64,000 nt of DNA from Oikopleura dioica (lineage: Eukaryota; Chordata; Appendicularia; Copelata; Oikopleuridae): contig OU015567.1 in the NCBI GenBank assembly GCA_907165135.1, positions 10,483,001 through 10,547,000 on the forward strand, read 5' to 3'. Below, one piece after another: positions 10,328-20,353 of the stretch (positions are counted from its first letter, which is position 1; each line of letters starts with the position of its first letter). Both the position numbers and the translations under genes were made by a program. The notes under the pieces are model-generated. The model saw only the letters and a program-made list of their open reading frames with translations. It made no database searches and was not told the DNA's origin.

Positions 10328-11174
10328 ATGAATAGTAAAATTTTTGCTACGGGTAAAAAATTGATAGAGATAAAAAATGAAACTTTTTAGCTGTTACCGC
10401 GGGAATCGCGCTCTTGGGTGCTATTGCAGAAGGGATTAGTAGAGACAACAAAAGGAAAGAAATCGAAAACGCAAAAGCTGAAAAGAACGCTGAACGCGAA
10501 AGGGAACTCATTGATCAAATGCGCGAAGAAGAAGAAATCCGAAGAAAAGAACACCAGAAGAAGGTAATTATTTCAGAAATATGTTCGTTTTTACCGAAAC
10601 ATACCGTAGATGTTGGAACTTGAGAGAAAGCGACGGGAGCTAGAAGATGCCGCAAAAAAGGCCAGCGTGAAGGATGAACAACATCACAAAAAAGTTGAAA
10701 GCCTTATTCAAGTTCTATCGGATTACAAAGAATTGGTTAAAAAGGTTTATCATTGAATATTCAAGTAATTTTCAGAATGAACAAAAGGACGCAGAAAACA
10801 GAAGAATGACTGAGGAATTTATGGCTGAGAAGGAGAAGATCGAACGGGAAAAGGATAAGCTCATCGAAGAAAAAAATAAAACTTTGAAAGAAAAGGACGA
10901 GTACTTCCAAGAGTACAAGCAAGCTAGAGATGAGAAAGAAGACCAGGAACGTCGAAGAAATGATGATATTCGATATTTTGAAAAAATTCTCCGTAAAATG
11001 CAGTCTATGGTGACGAAGCAAATGGCCCTCAACCGTGACGACGAGAACATCGTAGACTTATGCCTAGAAGTCAATAAAATTGTTGATTCCTACGAAGGGC
11101 CCGATGACATGCATAGAGTTGAGGATAGCATGCGAAACCTTGGAAGGACACTTGATTTCGAAGATAAGGAATAA
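10328..11174 (+). CDS. Highly charged coiled-coil protein with hydrophobic N-terminus, copy A (240 aa)
   Basis: Four exons (10328-10352, 10391-10563, 10610-10735, 10776-11174) encode 240 residues. Residues 4-24 are hydrophobic (KIFATAVTAGIALLGAIAEG), a possible membrane anchor or signal. The rest is Glu/Lys/Arg-rich with heptad character (EREKDKLIEEK, ERRRND) and ends in a less charged region with CLEVNKIVDSYEGPDDM. I recognise no family. Copy B (47608-48453) differs at 42 of about 233 aligned residues and lacks seven residues of the hydrophobic segment, while the neighbouring MPDU1 differs at about 2 of 242. The flanks are equally divergent. Function unknown; the contrast in divergence is the notable feature. 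Confidence 0.8.
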
Positions 11175-11362
11175 TTAATGCTGAAAATTCTTATTTTCCG
11201 ACTTAGTTCCTTGCTTAGTTCTGAATATAATCTCGGCTAAAAACTTAACCCTAACATCACTCTGCTTCCAACAAAATTATCACTATGATTACGAAAATAA
11301 AAATCTTTATTGAATATAAAAATAGTTAGAATAGATAAGAGCAGAATACAAATGAAGATATC

Positions 11363-14300
11363 TCAAGGAAGATGATACATAGGCAGAAGCTGTTGATTGT
11401 CCTTGATAAATTTCAAAATAGTCCGGTCGATATCTCCCGAGTACTTTTCTGTGAGCTCTTTCGAAGTTCCTGGCTTGATGTCGGCATTATCTAGACCGTT
11501 TTTATTTGGCAGAGAATAAGATTATTTACCTAGTGGGATAAGATCTTCAAGCTGCTGGACCAAGTCCTTGAATCTATCGTGCGAAATAACATCGAAGAAG
11601 GGACTGGTAATGTGTTCATAGAGGCAAGGAATGAGCTCTTCGTCAAATCGAGAAACAAGATCCTTGAGGTACTTTTCGTGGAGCCCGAAAATTCTGATGA
11701 CATTCTCGACATTGAGAGGCTCTCGAGAGACAAAGATCATTCCATCGACGACGCCAAATGGATCTTGAATAGCAATTTAAAATAATCAAATGACAGAAAA
11801 ACTTACTCAAATGAATTCTTGAGTCGCATTCGTCATTTGAAGTGACCATCCAACGAGCTTGTCCTTGTTTCATTCCATCAGCAAGTCGATCAAAATATGT
11901 CGCTTTGCAACTAAAAATGCATAGTAAACATGAAGCTGGGGTGCGAAACGGGACCGGGGCAACGGGACAACTGCCCCGTCCCGTGCCCCGTTTTGCTCCG
12001 TTTCGGGACTGGGACGGGACGGGGCACCAGCATGCGTTGCCCCGTTCTGTCCCGTTTTTGGAATGTTGTGTCCCATTTTTGCTAATTGGCCGTAAAAACG
12101 TCTCTAGATGCCCATCTTTTGAAATTTGTTTACAGAAAAACAACTTTCTTCGAGAAATTTCGAGAAATTTTTGTTTTTCCTTCGACTCAAATATCGACCT
12201 AATTCTAGAGACCCTGTCAAGAAGCTTCGTAAATGGGAATTATCTCTAGCCAAGAAGCTTGACCTTAATTATTTTACTTTTAGTTTTACTTTAGTGAATA
12301 ATAATGGGCTTGAAATTGAAATTTAGGCAAAAATTCGCAGAAAACTCGAGTGAAAAATAAACGGGGCAAACGGGGCAAAACGGGACGGGACGGGGCACCG
12401 AGTCCGAAAAATTAAGCGGGACGGGGCACCGATACTCCTTGCCCCGTTTCGCACCCCAGACATGAAGGATCTTTCTGTTACCTTAGATAATGTCTTCCGC
12501 CAACAAGTTTGCAAGAAGTGACAACTGGCGCCTTGAAAACTGGAACAGATACATCAGGCTTAGGAATACGCCCGAGAACACGATCCAAAATGAGCGCAGC
12601 AGCGGCCTTGCCAACTTCGGCTGAATTGAATTTCTCGTGAACCCAATCATCTGCGTAAAGTCTTCGTTGATATTTGGTCATTGGTCCAGCGGCCATAATA
12701 TTTTCATTCGATGTGCAGAAAGTACTGTCTATGACAAGGGCGCCATCGTAGACTAGACAGGCATCGTTGAGCGCGCTGAAAACAGTCTTCGAGACTGACT
12801 TCTCGAGCATATCGACCAAATGCTTGCATTCATATTCGGTATCGCCAACGCAGACGGATGAAATGTTCTTCCCATCATTCTTGAGGATTTCGTATTCTTT
12901 GACATTCTCAATCAAATTGACTCCAAGTTCTTCCATCTCGTTTCGAACTCGAGCAGCGACCTTGTCCAATTCTGGTCCATTCGTGAGTTTGCGCTCCTTG
13001 TTGATATCACCGAGGTCGAAAATTTCTTCCAAGTCGGTTTCACATGCAAGCGTTATCTAAAGAATGATTAGGAAAGTGAAACTCGCTACTGATTACCTGA
13101 TTGGGCTGAATTTTACGTTCCAAAAGCTGCTGAATAAATCCTAAAGCATTGATATTGTTACTTCTGACGAAAATGCCGTCTCCTTCGCTGATGTCGTTGA
13201 CGATCTCGCTAAATGCTAGACCTTCTACACCACGAATCGGATTGTCGACAAGTCCACTGTATTGCTTGCCAGTCGCGAGGACAAGTAAATCATAAGGCAA
13301 CTCGGATCCATCTCTGAGGATAATTTTTCGATCGTTAGTATTTATTCCAGCCAGAGTAGCACGGACTCGGTTCAGGCATATGTTCAGTCCGTATTTCTTC
13401 CTGCCGAAGTTGTTAATCTGTCTTTCTTCGACCTTTACATTTTTATGGCCAAGCGTGACTTCGTGATCATCTTCGAATACGGACGAGACGAGCGTCAAAT
13501 TATTGAAAATAAGACCTTTGTTCATTGCTTTTTTGTTTGGTTAAAAATTGAAAGAAACAACCCAGTTTTTTTTACCCGGAAAATTTCAAACCGTGCCTAA
13601 TTCTTCAATCGCCGCTATGCCGGTATCGGAAGCGCCAACGATGACTATCGAATGTGAACAAATTCTGACATCTGTTTGAATCAGCTTCTTGGGCAGAATC
13701 AAAAGTCCAAAATCACAATCAAGGAGGGCATCGGGGCAGGGAGCATTTTCTTCCAATCGCTCAACATTGAAGTGGATCTTTTCTCTTTTCGGTACTGTTC
13801 GCATCTGACGGGTTGCTGGTGACTTTTAGTGAGTTTTTCAAAATAAAACTCAGTATGAGTCGGGTCGAAATAATTAATGAGAATTTTTCGAAACTCTTTC
13901 TTTGGATAATCGCGGCCAACAACGGGCTGGTACAAACATATCGCTCCTGAAAGTCGCATCGCTTCTGAGAGCATGAATTTTCCAAGAGAATGAAAACCAG
14001 GAGCGACGAAGCAGTACAGGACTTTGTGATTCTCTCTTCGTTCGATCAAGTCCAAGTTTACGAAATCTTCAATCTCGAAGTTCGCTCTGAGAGCGTCGAT
14101 TTTATCCTCGGCGGCGATGATGACACCGCCAACGGCGTGCTCGCCGGCGAACATCAAATATGACGTCGATAGAAGTTCGGGCGTGCCAATCGATGGAGTT
14201 GGGTTGAGGCCTTGTCCATTTATCAAAGACATTTTCATGTTCTTGTAAAATTCTGGAGCAAGGCTCTCGATTGCTTCAAAGTCAGTTTCGGCCGCCTGTC

Positions 14301-16913
14301 GCACGGAAGCGATCTCGTGGATTACTGCACGATGGACAATGTAGACCTCAGTTGTTGTGAATGAACTTCGTGGAGTCGCTCTGAAATAAGTGATTGAGAT
14401 TTGGTCCGATGTGAAATGAGTACCTTTGGAAATAATCAAGAAGTCGAAAATGCTGAACTTGTCGAGGAACGGTCAAAATCGCCCAGTTCGCTCCCGGGAA
14501 AGCCTCAAAAGCTCCCTTGAGAAGGTCAACGGAGCGATCTTCATATTTGTCTGCAATCGCAAAGAGTTGAACGGCAATTGCATTGTAATTCGTGAGGCCA
14601 CTAAAATAGGTTGATTGCGGTCTGATTTTACGGATTCATATCAGCTCGAGCCGGCCAAATGTGCTCAAAGGACGAAAATGGTTCGAATTTGATTTGGCGC
14701 CCCTGGAGTTCCTATAAAATTGAATCTCCAGATTGGAATCCGGCCAGTGAAAATCACCGAATATTTCTAGACGGAGTTTATTTTCTACTCTTCCTAGAGA
14801 TTTTGATTTATACGTAGTATCCCCCAGAGAAACATATCGTTCGCGGGTAATAATTTGAGTTTCGAAATGGAAGTAAAATCTGATAGAATTTAGAAAATCG
14901 TAATGACCGAGCGCCGACGAAGCACCCGCGCTGCTGCTTTAAAAGCTACCGAAGCCCTGAGTACTCCCAAAAGAACCCCTCGTCGACAAACGAAGCTCAA
15001 GGTAAAAACTTTTTTTTTTTGGTTTTTCTCGAAAATTTTCTAATAGGATTCTATCAAAGAAGAAGGACAGGTCACTGAAACACTCAAAGAGACACCAATA
15101 CGAAGAACGGTCAAGAAAACTATTGCTCCGCCGGTTTTTGAAGAACATGCGGAAAAGCAAACTCCAGCTGAGGTCAAAACACCGATCACTTTGCAGGAGA
15201 GATCCGCTAGCAAATCACCTGATCTACTGGAAACACAGCAAGTAAAGACCCCAAACGCGATCAAAACTCCAATCACGGTGGAGAAGGCTGTTCTCAAGAC
15301 GCCAACTCGACCGTCCCCAATTGCCATGGAAAAACTCAAACCGAAAACTCCTGTTGCGATGGAAATTGAGGACGAGAAAGAAAACCTTCCTATCCCGCAG
15401 CCAACGAAGACAGAAGTTATGTATCGAGAGCCACCCGTTATCGCGGAAGATTCATCTTCTGAGAGTTCGGACTCCGACTCTGAGCCGATCTTTTCGACTT
15501 CTGACTCGGTAAGAAACTTTCAAAAGTAACTCTTTCTCACTCAAATTTTGAAGGATGACATTCCGAGTGTCTTTGCCAAAAGCGAAAAAGAAGCGAAGCA
15601 TCTTCAGGCTTTCGCTGAGTTTGCTCACTCTCTCAAAGACAAGCCCTTCCGACCAAAGCCCGAAGACCTGGTCATCAAGGATGTGCTTGAAGAAGCCGGG
15701 CAGCTGAAGAATGCAATTCATTCGGCTCAACCCGCTGGTCTTATGCGACAGCCGGCGAAGCCATCAATCAGCAAGGTCAATGCGACCGAGAACGACCCTG
15801 AATACATAAATCCAGGCACCACTTCGGGAATGGTGAGAGAAGTTCGTCTTCCCGATACAGAGGAGTACTCCAACATCATGACTCTCAGCGACTGTATGGG
15901 CAATATCAACATCAACGCTGAGGAGCAGGCTGAAATTGAGCGACAGGAAGCGAAAGAACGATTCGAAAAGAAGAAAAAGAGCGACGCTCGATCTCGCACC
16001 TCTTTTCCTACAATAAGTGATCACCGCCCCTTTTTTATATTCTGACCAGTTTCCTTTCATTTAAAATTGGAGAATAAATCTTTACGAAAAAACTTACTTG
16101 AATCCACCGATGTGATGCGTACATTGTAATTGATCAAGGGAAATCTTCGATGAAATTGCAATCGCACCAACTGCGATATCATTTACATCAGCAACAAGCA
16201 CCTTGTGTCTCTCATCAACTGATTCAACCATTTCAGTGTAGAAAAAGTCGCCGTAGATCATCTTGAGCTGGTCGTTATTCTTGTACACGGCAGCGACATC
16301 ATCGTTGTCTTCTTCTTTTCCAGGGCGAATAAAGAGTGTGGGGACGAAGTCTTCGCGGTTGATGATTGAGTAGGGCGAGTTGGGGATTTTAGAAGATACA
16401 GATGATAGTCGCGAGTCGTTTTTCGTCACGATCACATGGTGGATAAAAGGGCATCTTCCAGGAGTTTTTTTGGTGAATCAAGCATTCAACCAAGGTAAGT
16501 TAGCTAATCAAACAAACTCCTTCCTTTTGAAAACAGCGGACAAAATACAAGATACAATTCCGTCGACATTCTCATGATCTTCTTCCGCCATGAATAGCAT
16601 CAGCTCAAGAACACTTTGCGGATTGTAAAGATCACTGGCAATCTTTTTCGATTCAAAATCTGCCTGGAGGTCGAAAGCAGCGAATCCAATTATTTTGTCG
16701 TTGTTATCTTCAATTACTTTCAAAGAAAGCTGGGTTGTTTCGACAAGTCTTCTGACTAGAAGATCATGTTAGGTCCTTGTTAGACTAATTGCTAGTAAAA
16801 ATAAACAACTACTTACTCTGACATCTTTTGTGGGAATAGACTCCTCGAGTTTTTCCATCGATAAGATTGATGATTTCTTGGAGATCGGCAATTTCAACAG
16901 TCGACGCCCTCAT
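11363..16913 (-). CDS. CFAP61: Cilia- and flagella-associated protein 61, copy A
   Basis: Eleven exons can be placed (16817-16913, 16535-16755, 16098-16482, 14424-14600, 13852-14380, 13597-13804, 13097-13527, 12482-13056, 11807-11910, 11530-11763, 11363-11490). The copy B equivalent closes to 1028 codons. The N-terminal half has the CFAP61 acetyltransferase-like repeats (TLFIRPGKEEDNDDVAAVY and FVAPGFHSLGKFMLSEAM); the C-terminal half has an FAD/NAD-binding fold with IVIVGASDTGIAAIEELG and DLLVLATGKQYSGL. CFAP61 belongs to the radial-spoke/calmodulin-spoke complex of motile axonemes. Two introns need non-GT donors (GA at 13851, GC at 13596). Copy A has two extra bases in an A run near 16465 and an AAG to ATG change at the exon 3 acceptor, both absent in B; a MITE lies in intron 8. 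Confidence 0.9.
11936..12459. mobile_element. hAT-like MITE 3 (524 bp) in a CFAP61-A intron
   Basis: Termini CTGGGGTGCGAAACGGG and CCCGTTTCGCACCCCAG are perfect 17-bp inverted repeats. The 8-bp target duplication ACATGAAG is at 11928-11935 and 12460-12467; block B has no element near 49222. The subterminal regions are built of CGGGACGGGGC words and complements, giving strong GC skew at both ends and an AT-rich centre. It lengthens a 46-bp-type intron without touching exons. Confidence 0.93.
14903..16045 (+). CDS. Nested gene: basic, (K)TP-repeat nuclear-type protein (350 aa)
   Basis: Three exons (14903-15001, 15047-15508, 15554-16045; phase-0 introns of 44-45 bp) encode 350 residues. The start MTERRRSTRAAALKATEAL is strongly basic. 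Residues about 60-150 contain many TP sites in a Lys-rich context (VKTPITLQ, IKTPITVEKAVLKTP, PKTPVAM), typical of CDK-target chromatin or spindle proteins. An acidic Ser run (EDSSSESSDSDSEP) and a conserved-looking C-terminal third (INPGTTSGMVREVRLPDTEE) follow. The gene lies entirely within the long CFAP61 intron (14601-16097) on the opposite strand. I do not recognise the family. In block B one T is missing near 52352, breaking exon 3. Confidence 0.75.
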
Positions 16914-17021
16914 TTTCACCCAAACCTCTCGATTTCAAACTGAACCCATAAGAATGAAAACATCATCATATCACAGTTAGTTCTAGAGATAAACAACAAG
17001 AATTGAAAGAAAATTTTATTT

Positions 17022-18383
17022 TCAGTAAAAGATATCAACAGATCGATCGCTTTTTATTCGAATTCTTGACACATTCTCGTCCAAATTGATCCCTCCAAAC
17101 GACCAACTGTAAGTTCCATTGATTTGACAGAGAGTAAGGTCAAATTCAGTACAGTCAATTGTGAGTTCTCTTGTCAAACTAGCTCCAACGGCCATATTCC
17201 AGGTCGTGCTGAAAAAGTCGGCAAGGGCATTTTTTGATGAATGAAAACAGATTGAATAACCGACAGAAGAAGTGGAAACAGACAAATCATTGACAGAAAC
17301 GCGGACACTGTGCTCATCTCCATCTAAATTCGTTAAGGTTTACGAAAGCTATGAGTTCTTTTACCATTTATGTACATTCCAGTCAGTAAAAACTTCGTTT
17401 CAAAAAGAGAAACAGGTGTGGCGGCGAAGTGAAAAAATGTCTTCTTTGAAATCAAATTTCCGATTGCGATTTCTGCTGATGCAACGCCAAGAGTTTTGAG
17501 ATTCGAAAATAGAAGCTTCTTTGGAACATCTTGAATAGGAAGGTGATCGTAGAGAAGGGACTTCAATTTCGAGCGATTCGTCGGGACAAATGCTACTTTT
17601 GCATCTGGGAAGCTGTAAAGGATGTTACTGTCGTTTTATTTATAACTTCTATTCATACCTGTAGTCAAAGGCAAACTGCAAAAATTTATCCGTCCCGATC
17701 AAGATGGCTGTTTCCGAGGGAAGTATAAATTTGAAGTCAGCAAGTTTGCAGATCGTGTATTTCAAGCCAGCGGAATGAAAATAGTTGAGAATAGTTGGAA
17801 GATCTTTTGCGTCGGATTTTTCGATAAAAACTTTTGCATGGTTTTTAGAAATAAAAGGGCGTTTCCGTATGATTTTGAGGATAGCGCTTGCCCAGGTTCG
17901 AACAAGTTCTTCTGTATCGTTGTTAAAGGTGAAGTCGAACTCTTCATCGTCCGCAATTACTCTCAAGTTGAATCCTAATCTGGCTTTTTTCGACTCTATT
18001 GCATTTCAACCAGTAGTTTATGAAAGCCCTTCCTGTTACAATCGACCGCGCTTGTCCTCGAATTACAGTTTTGATTTTTCTGAAGCGCACTCCAATCACG
18101 AATTTCTCAATTTCAACGCAGTACTTTTCTCCCATCGGTGCCTCCACTCCTGGAATATCAACCGTAATTGGCTCCCAATAAAGCTTCCCATTTGAGAGCA
18201 GTAAGTCGTGCGAGACTCCTTCAAAAGTAAAGATTCCCTCGAGCTCTTTTGGTGCCAGCGATGTCTGCCGACTGAACTGAGTGTCTAGCGTCAGCCCCGA
18301 AAATCGAGACTGCCCGGTCGTTGGTCTAGAATTATTTATGTAAGAAAAAGCTCCAAAGTTCACCGGGATCACTACCTATCCAT
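17022..18383 (-). CDS. Ceramide-kinase-like (CERK/CERKL) protein, divergent, copy A
   Basis: The start exon is only 8 bp (ATGGATAG, 18376-18383), then a 50-bp intron and a long exon from 18325. The N-terminal part (LLLSNGKLYWEPI ... FTFNNDTEELVRTW) resembles the PH-like region of ceramide kinases. AILKIIRKRPFISKNHAKVF matches where the diacylglycerol-kinase-type catalytic domain begins, and the C-terminal GTYSWSFGGINLDENVSRIR matches the family's C-terminal sheet. The glycine-rich GGDGT nucleotide motif is not seen; ILIGTDKFLQF stands in its place, so catalysis is doubtful, as for CERKL. Copy A has one extra T near 17985-17990 that breaks the long exon; copy B lacks it. The stop is followed by AATAAAA. 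It lies 108 bp upstream of CFAP61 on the same strand, a possible operon. Confidence 0.5.
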
Positions 18384-19221
18384 GGCTTTGCCAATTTCTC
18401 TTCACAAAAAGTACAGGAAGGAAAAATGGCGTGTTGGTTGAAAACCGTGTCTGGTGCACTGTGTAAAGCTCCATCTGTAAGGGATAAAAAAATCGAACCC
18501 GATCAAACCGCTTATCCACTGTCTCGGTTTGAGCTTTTTTCTCGGCGTACTTTTATTCTTTCCTTTTGGGCACACACTGGCAAGGAAACGCCAATCACGC
18601 GCGTTCCATTCTTTAAACAATGAGCTTCTGATTGTTTGCCACTATCGACGATACAATTTATATCATATAAACGATAAATATACGTAAATAACGCATGCAA
18701 ATATTATGTAGGTATTTTATGAAATCAGCAGCGGTGATAGACAAAAAAACTCGGGGACTTAGCTCCGAGAAACTCCACTCTACAGGAGCGAGTTTTTTGA
18801 GTAGCCGGGTTTCCCCGTTCAGTGACGTGGGGCAACCCAATCGTCTCGAGTCGAGAGTCAGGGAGACCTGACAGAGGCGTGAGTCGAACTCGCGCTTCGG
18901 CGAGTCGCAGCGTTGGGCGCTAACCAACGGGCCACCCGGGTGCCGGCCGCCGTAGCTAAAAACAGGTATGTATTCAGACATAATCGCTGTATTCTAGAAA
19001 GTTACTGGATAAACTTGTCTATTTTAAACATGAAATGTTTTCACTGGAACACAAGAAATCTTATTGATAATTATCACATAGCTGTGATTTTGACGTCCTG
19101 CATAAACAAAGATAACAGACAGTTTTCAAATCTGGAACCATAAAATTTAACCTTGCGAAGCGTCTTGTCAACGTCTGAATTCAAGGAGAACAGCGCTCTG
19201 GAGATTCTCCGCGCCAATCAT
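18384..19221. other. Intergenic region with a tRNA-like segment
   Basis: Between two genes this holds a conserved 280-bp stretch next to the ceramide-kinase-like start, an AT-rich spacer and the tRNA-like/SINE-like segment described separately. Short frames at 18402-18620 show no coding character. The 5' end of the gene starting near 19222 may extend into 19153-19221, where the frame is open but has no ATG. Confidence 0.4.
18872..18940 (-). ncRNA. tRNA-like segment, probably a tRNA-derived SINE head or tRNA pseudogene
   Basis: On the minus strand TGGCCCGTTGGTTAGCGC matches a D-arm/A-box, and GAGTTCGACTC (GAGTTCGAATC in block B, 55603-55672) matches a B-box/T-arm, at normal spacing. The T stem pairs at four of five positions. 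No canonical seven-base anticodon loop or acceptor-stem pairing could be built, so a functional tRNA is unlikely. The segment continues on the minus strand through short GC-rich hairpins to a T-rich tract near 18745, as a SINE body would. Confidence 0.4.
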
Positions 19222-20280
19222 ATGACGCGCTTGAGAAAGCCAGCGGGAAAGAAATTCAAAAAGGACGAAATCTCCAACTTGCGAAGAGAAAAGGATGAGC
19301 TCTTTGGTGAGATTGGCGCAGATCAATTTTTATTCAGCTACTGGTTTTTGCTAAATAATCTATTTTTGTACTTGAAATAACTGAAAACCAAATACAGTAA
19401 GAAATCTTTCCGTAACGCAATGTTTTCTGAAAAAATCCCGTCGTTCGAAAATCGCCATGCGAGAAGGAAAGCGCCACCACATCATGAGCCACAAGCAAGA
19501 AGAACGACACATGATGAAGGAATACAAGAAATCTGAAGATCTGGCGAAGGCAATCAAGAGAGGTGACTACGGGAGAATCTCCACCCATACAAATCGCGAA
19601 GGGAGAATCGAGTTGATCACGGACAAAGGGCAAAAGATTGAAAAGGCGGAGAAGAGGAGAGAGGAAATGGAGAAGAAGAAGGCTCCTAATTATGCCGCTG
19701 CTTCTGTCAGGTAAAATTTATAACTGAAAATAGTCAGTCGATAATTAAATTGCGTATTTACTTGATTGTCTGAAAATAGGCGTGTCAGGAATTTGCGACT
19801 CGTAAATAAGGAACTAGGGCAAACTTTATTTCTCCACTGGAGAAGTGGTCATAAAGTCCCTTTTGAATTGATTTGATTTAAATTGAGTTAAGAGCTCACG
19901 AGGATGATCAGTTTCTGGCTCGCTGCGTCCGCCAAGTCGTTCAACAATACGAGAACCGAATAGCGTCGGGCCGCCCTTTCCCGCCCCAGGCTGAGATGAC
20001 CGTCAAAATAGAACTTATCGTCCCTTATGGGTACGTTTTAGTCCATTTAAACGCTAGGCAGAGATTTTTTAGGACTCCTCCACACGTAGAAAGAAGATTG
20101 ATTGAGGAAACGCCGCAAAGTGAGATTGACAAGGAGCCAGCTGAGAAGATCATTAAATACTGGAGCGAAGAAATGCTCAAGCAAGATTTTATTATCAAGA
20201 AAACGCAGAAGAATTCGCATCGACAATGGTCGATTCTAGTCGCGCCTTCCGATAAGTTCATAAATTTGCACAAACGTTAA
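19222..20280 (+). CDS. Charged coiled-coil protein of unknown function, structure partly unresolved
   Basis: Supported exons are 19222-19306, 19398-19710, about 19914-20034 and 20081-20280. Residues are highly charged (EERHMMKEYKKSEDLAKAIK, KRREEMEKKKAPNYAAASVR), then FLARCVRQVVQQYENRIASG and a C-terminal YWSEEMLKQDFIIKKTQKN. A GT-AG intron (20035-20080 region) joins VPYG to TPPHVERRL cleanly. The join between 19710 and 19914 does not keep frame with the obvious sites, so a small exon or non-standard donor is missing. The start at ATG 19222 is a guess. Copy B (55954-57008) lacks single bases in A and C runs, so copy A has the better frame. No family recognised. Confidence 0.5.
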
Positions 20281-20353
20281 TTTTCCTGGATTTAATTTAA
20301 CAACATGTATTACCGACATTACTGAAGCTTATTTTCAACCTTTCAAGAATGGG

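Noticed and set aside
18402-18623. Overlapping frames on both strands upstream of the ceramide-kinase-like gene
   Set aside because: No homology, no splice signals, and no coding pattern of differences between the blocks.
18872-18940. Functional tRNA gene
   Set aside because: No anticodon arm with a 7-base loop and no acceptor-stem pairing could be found.
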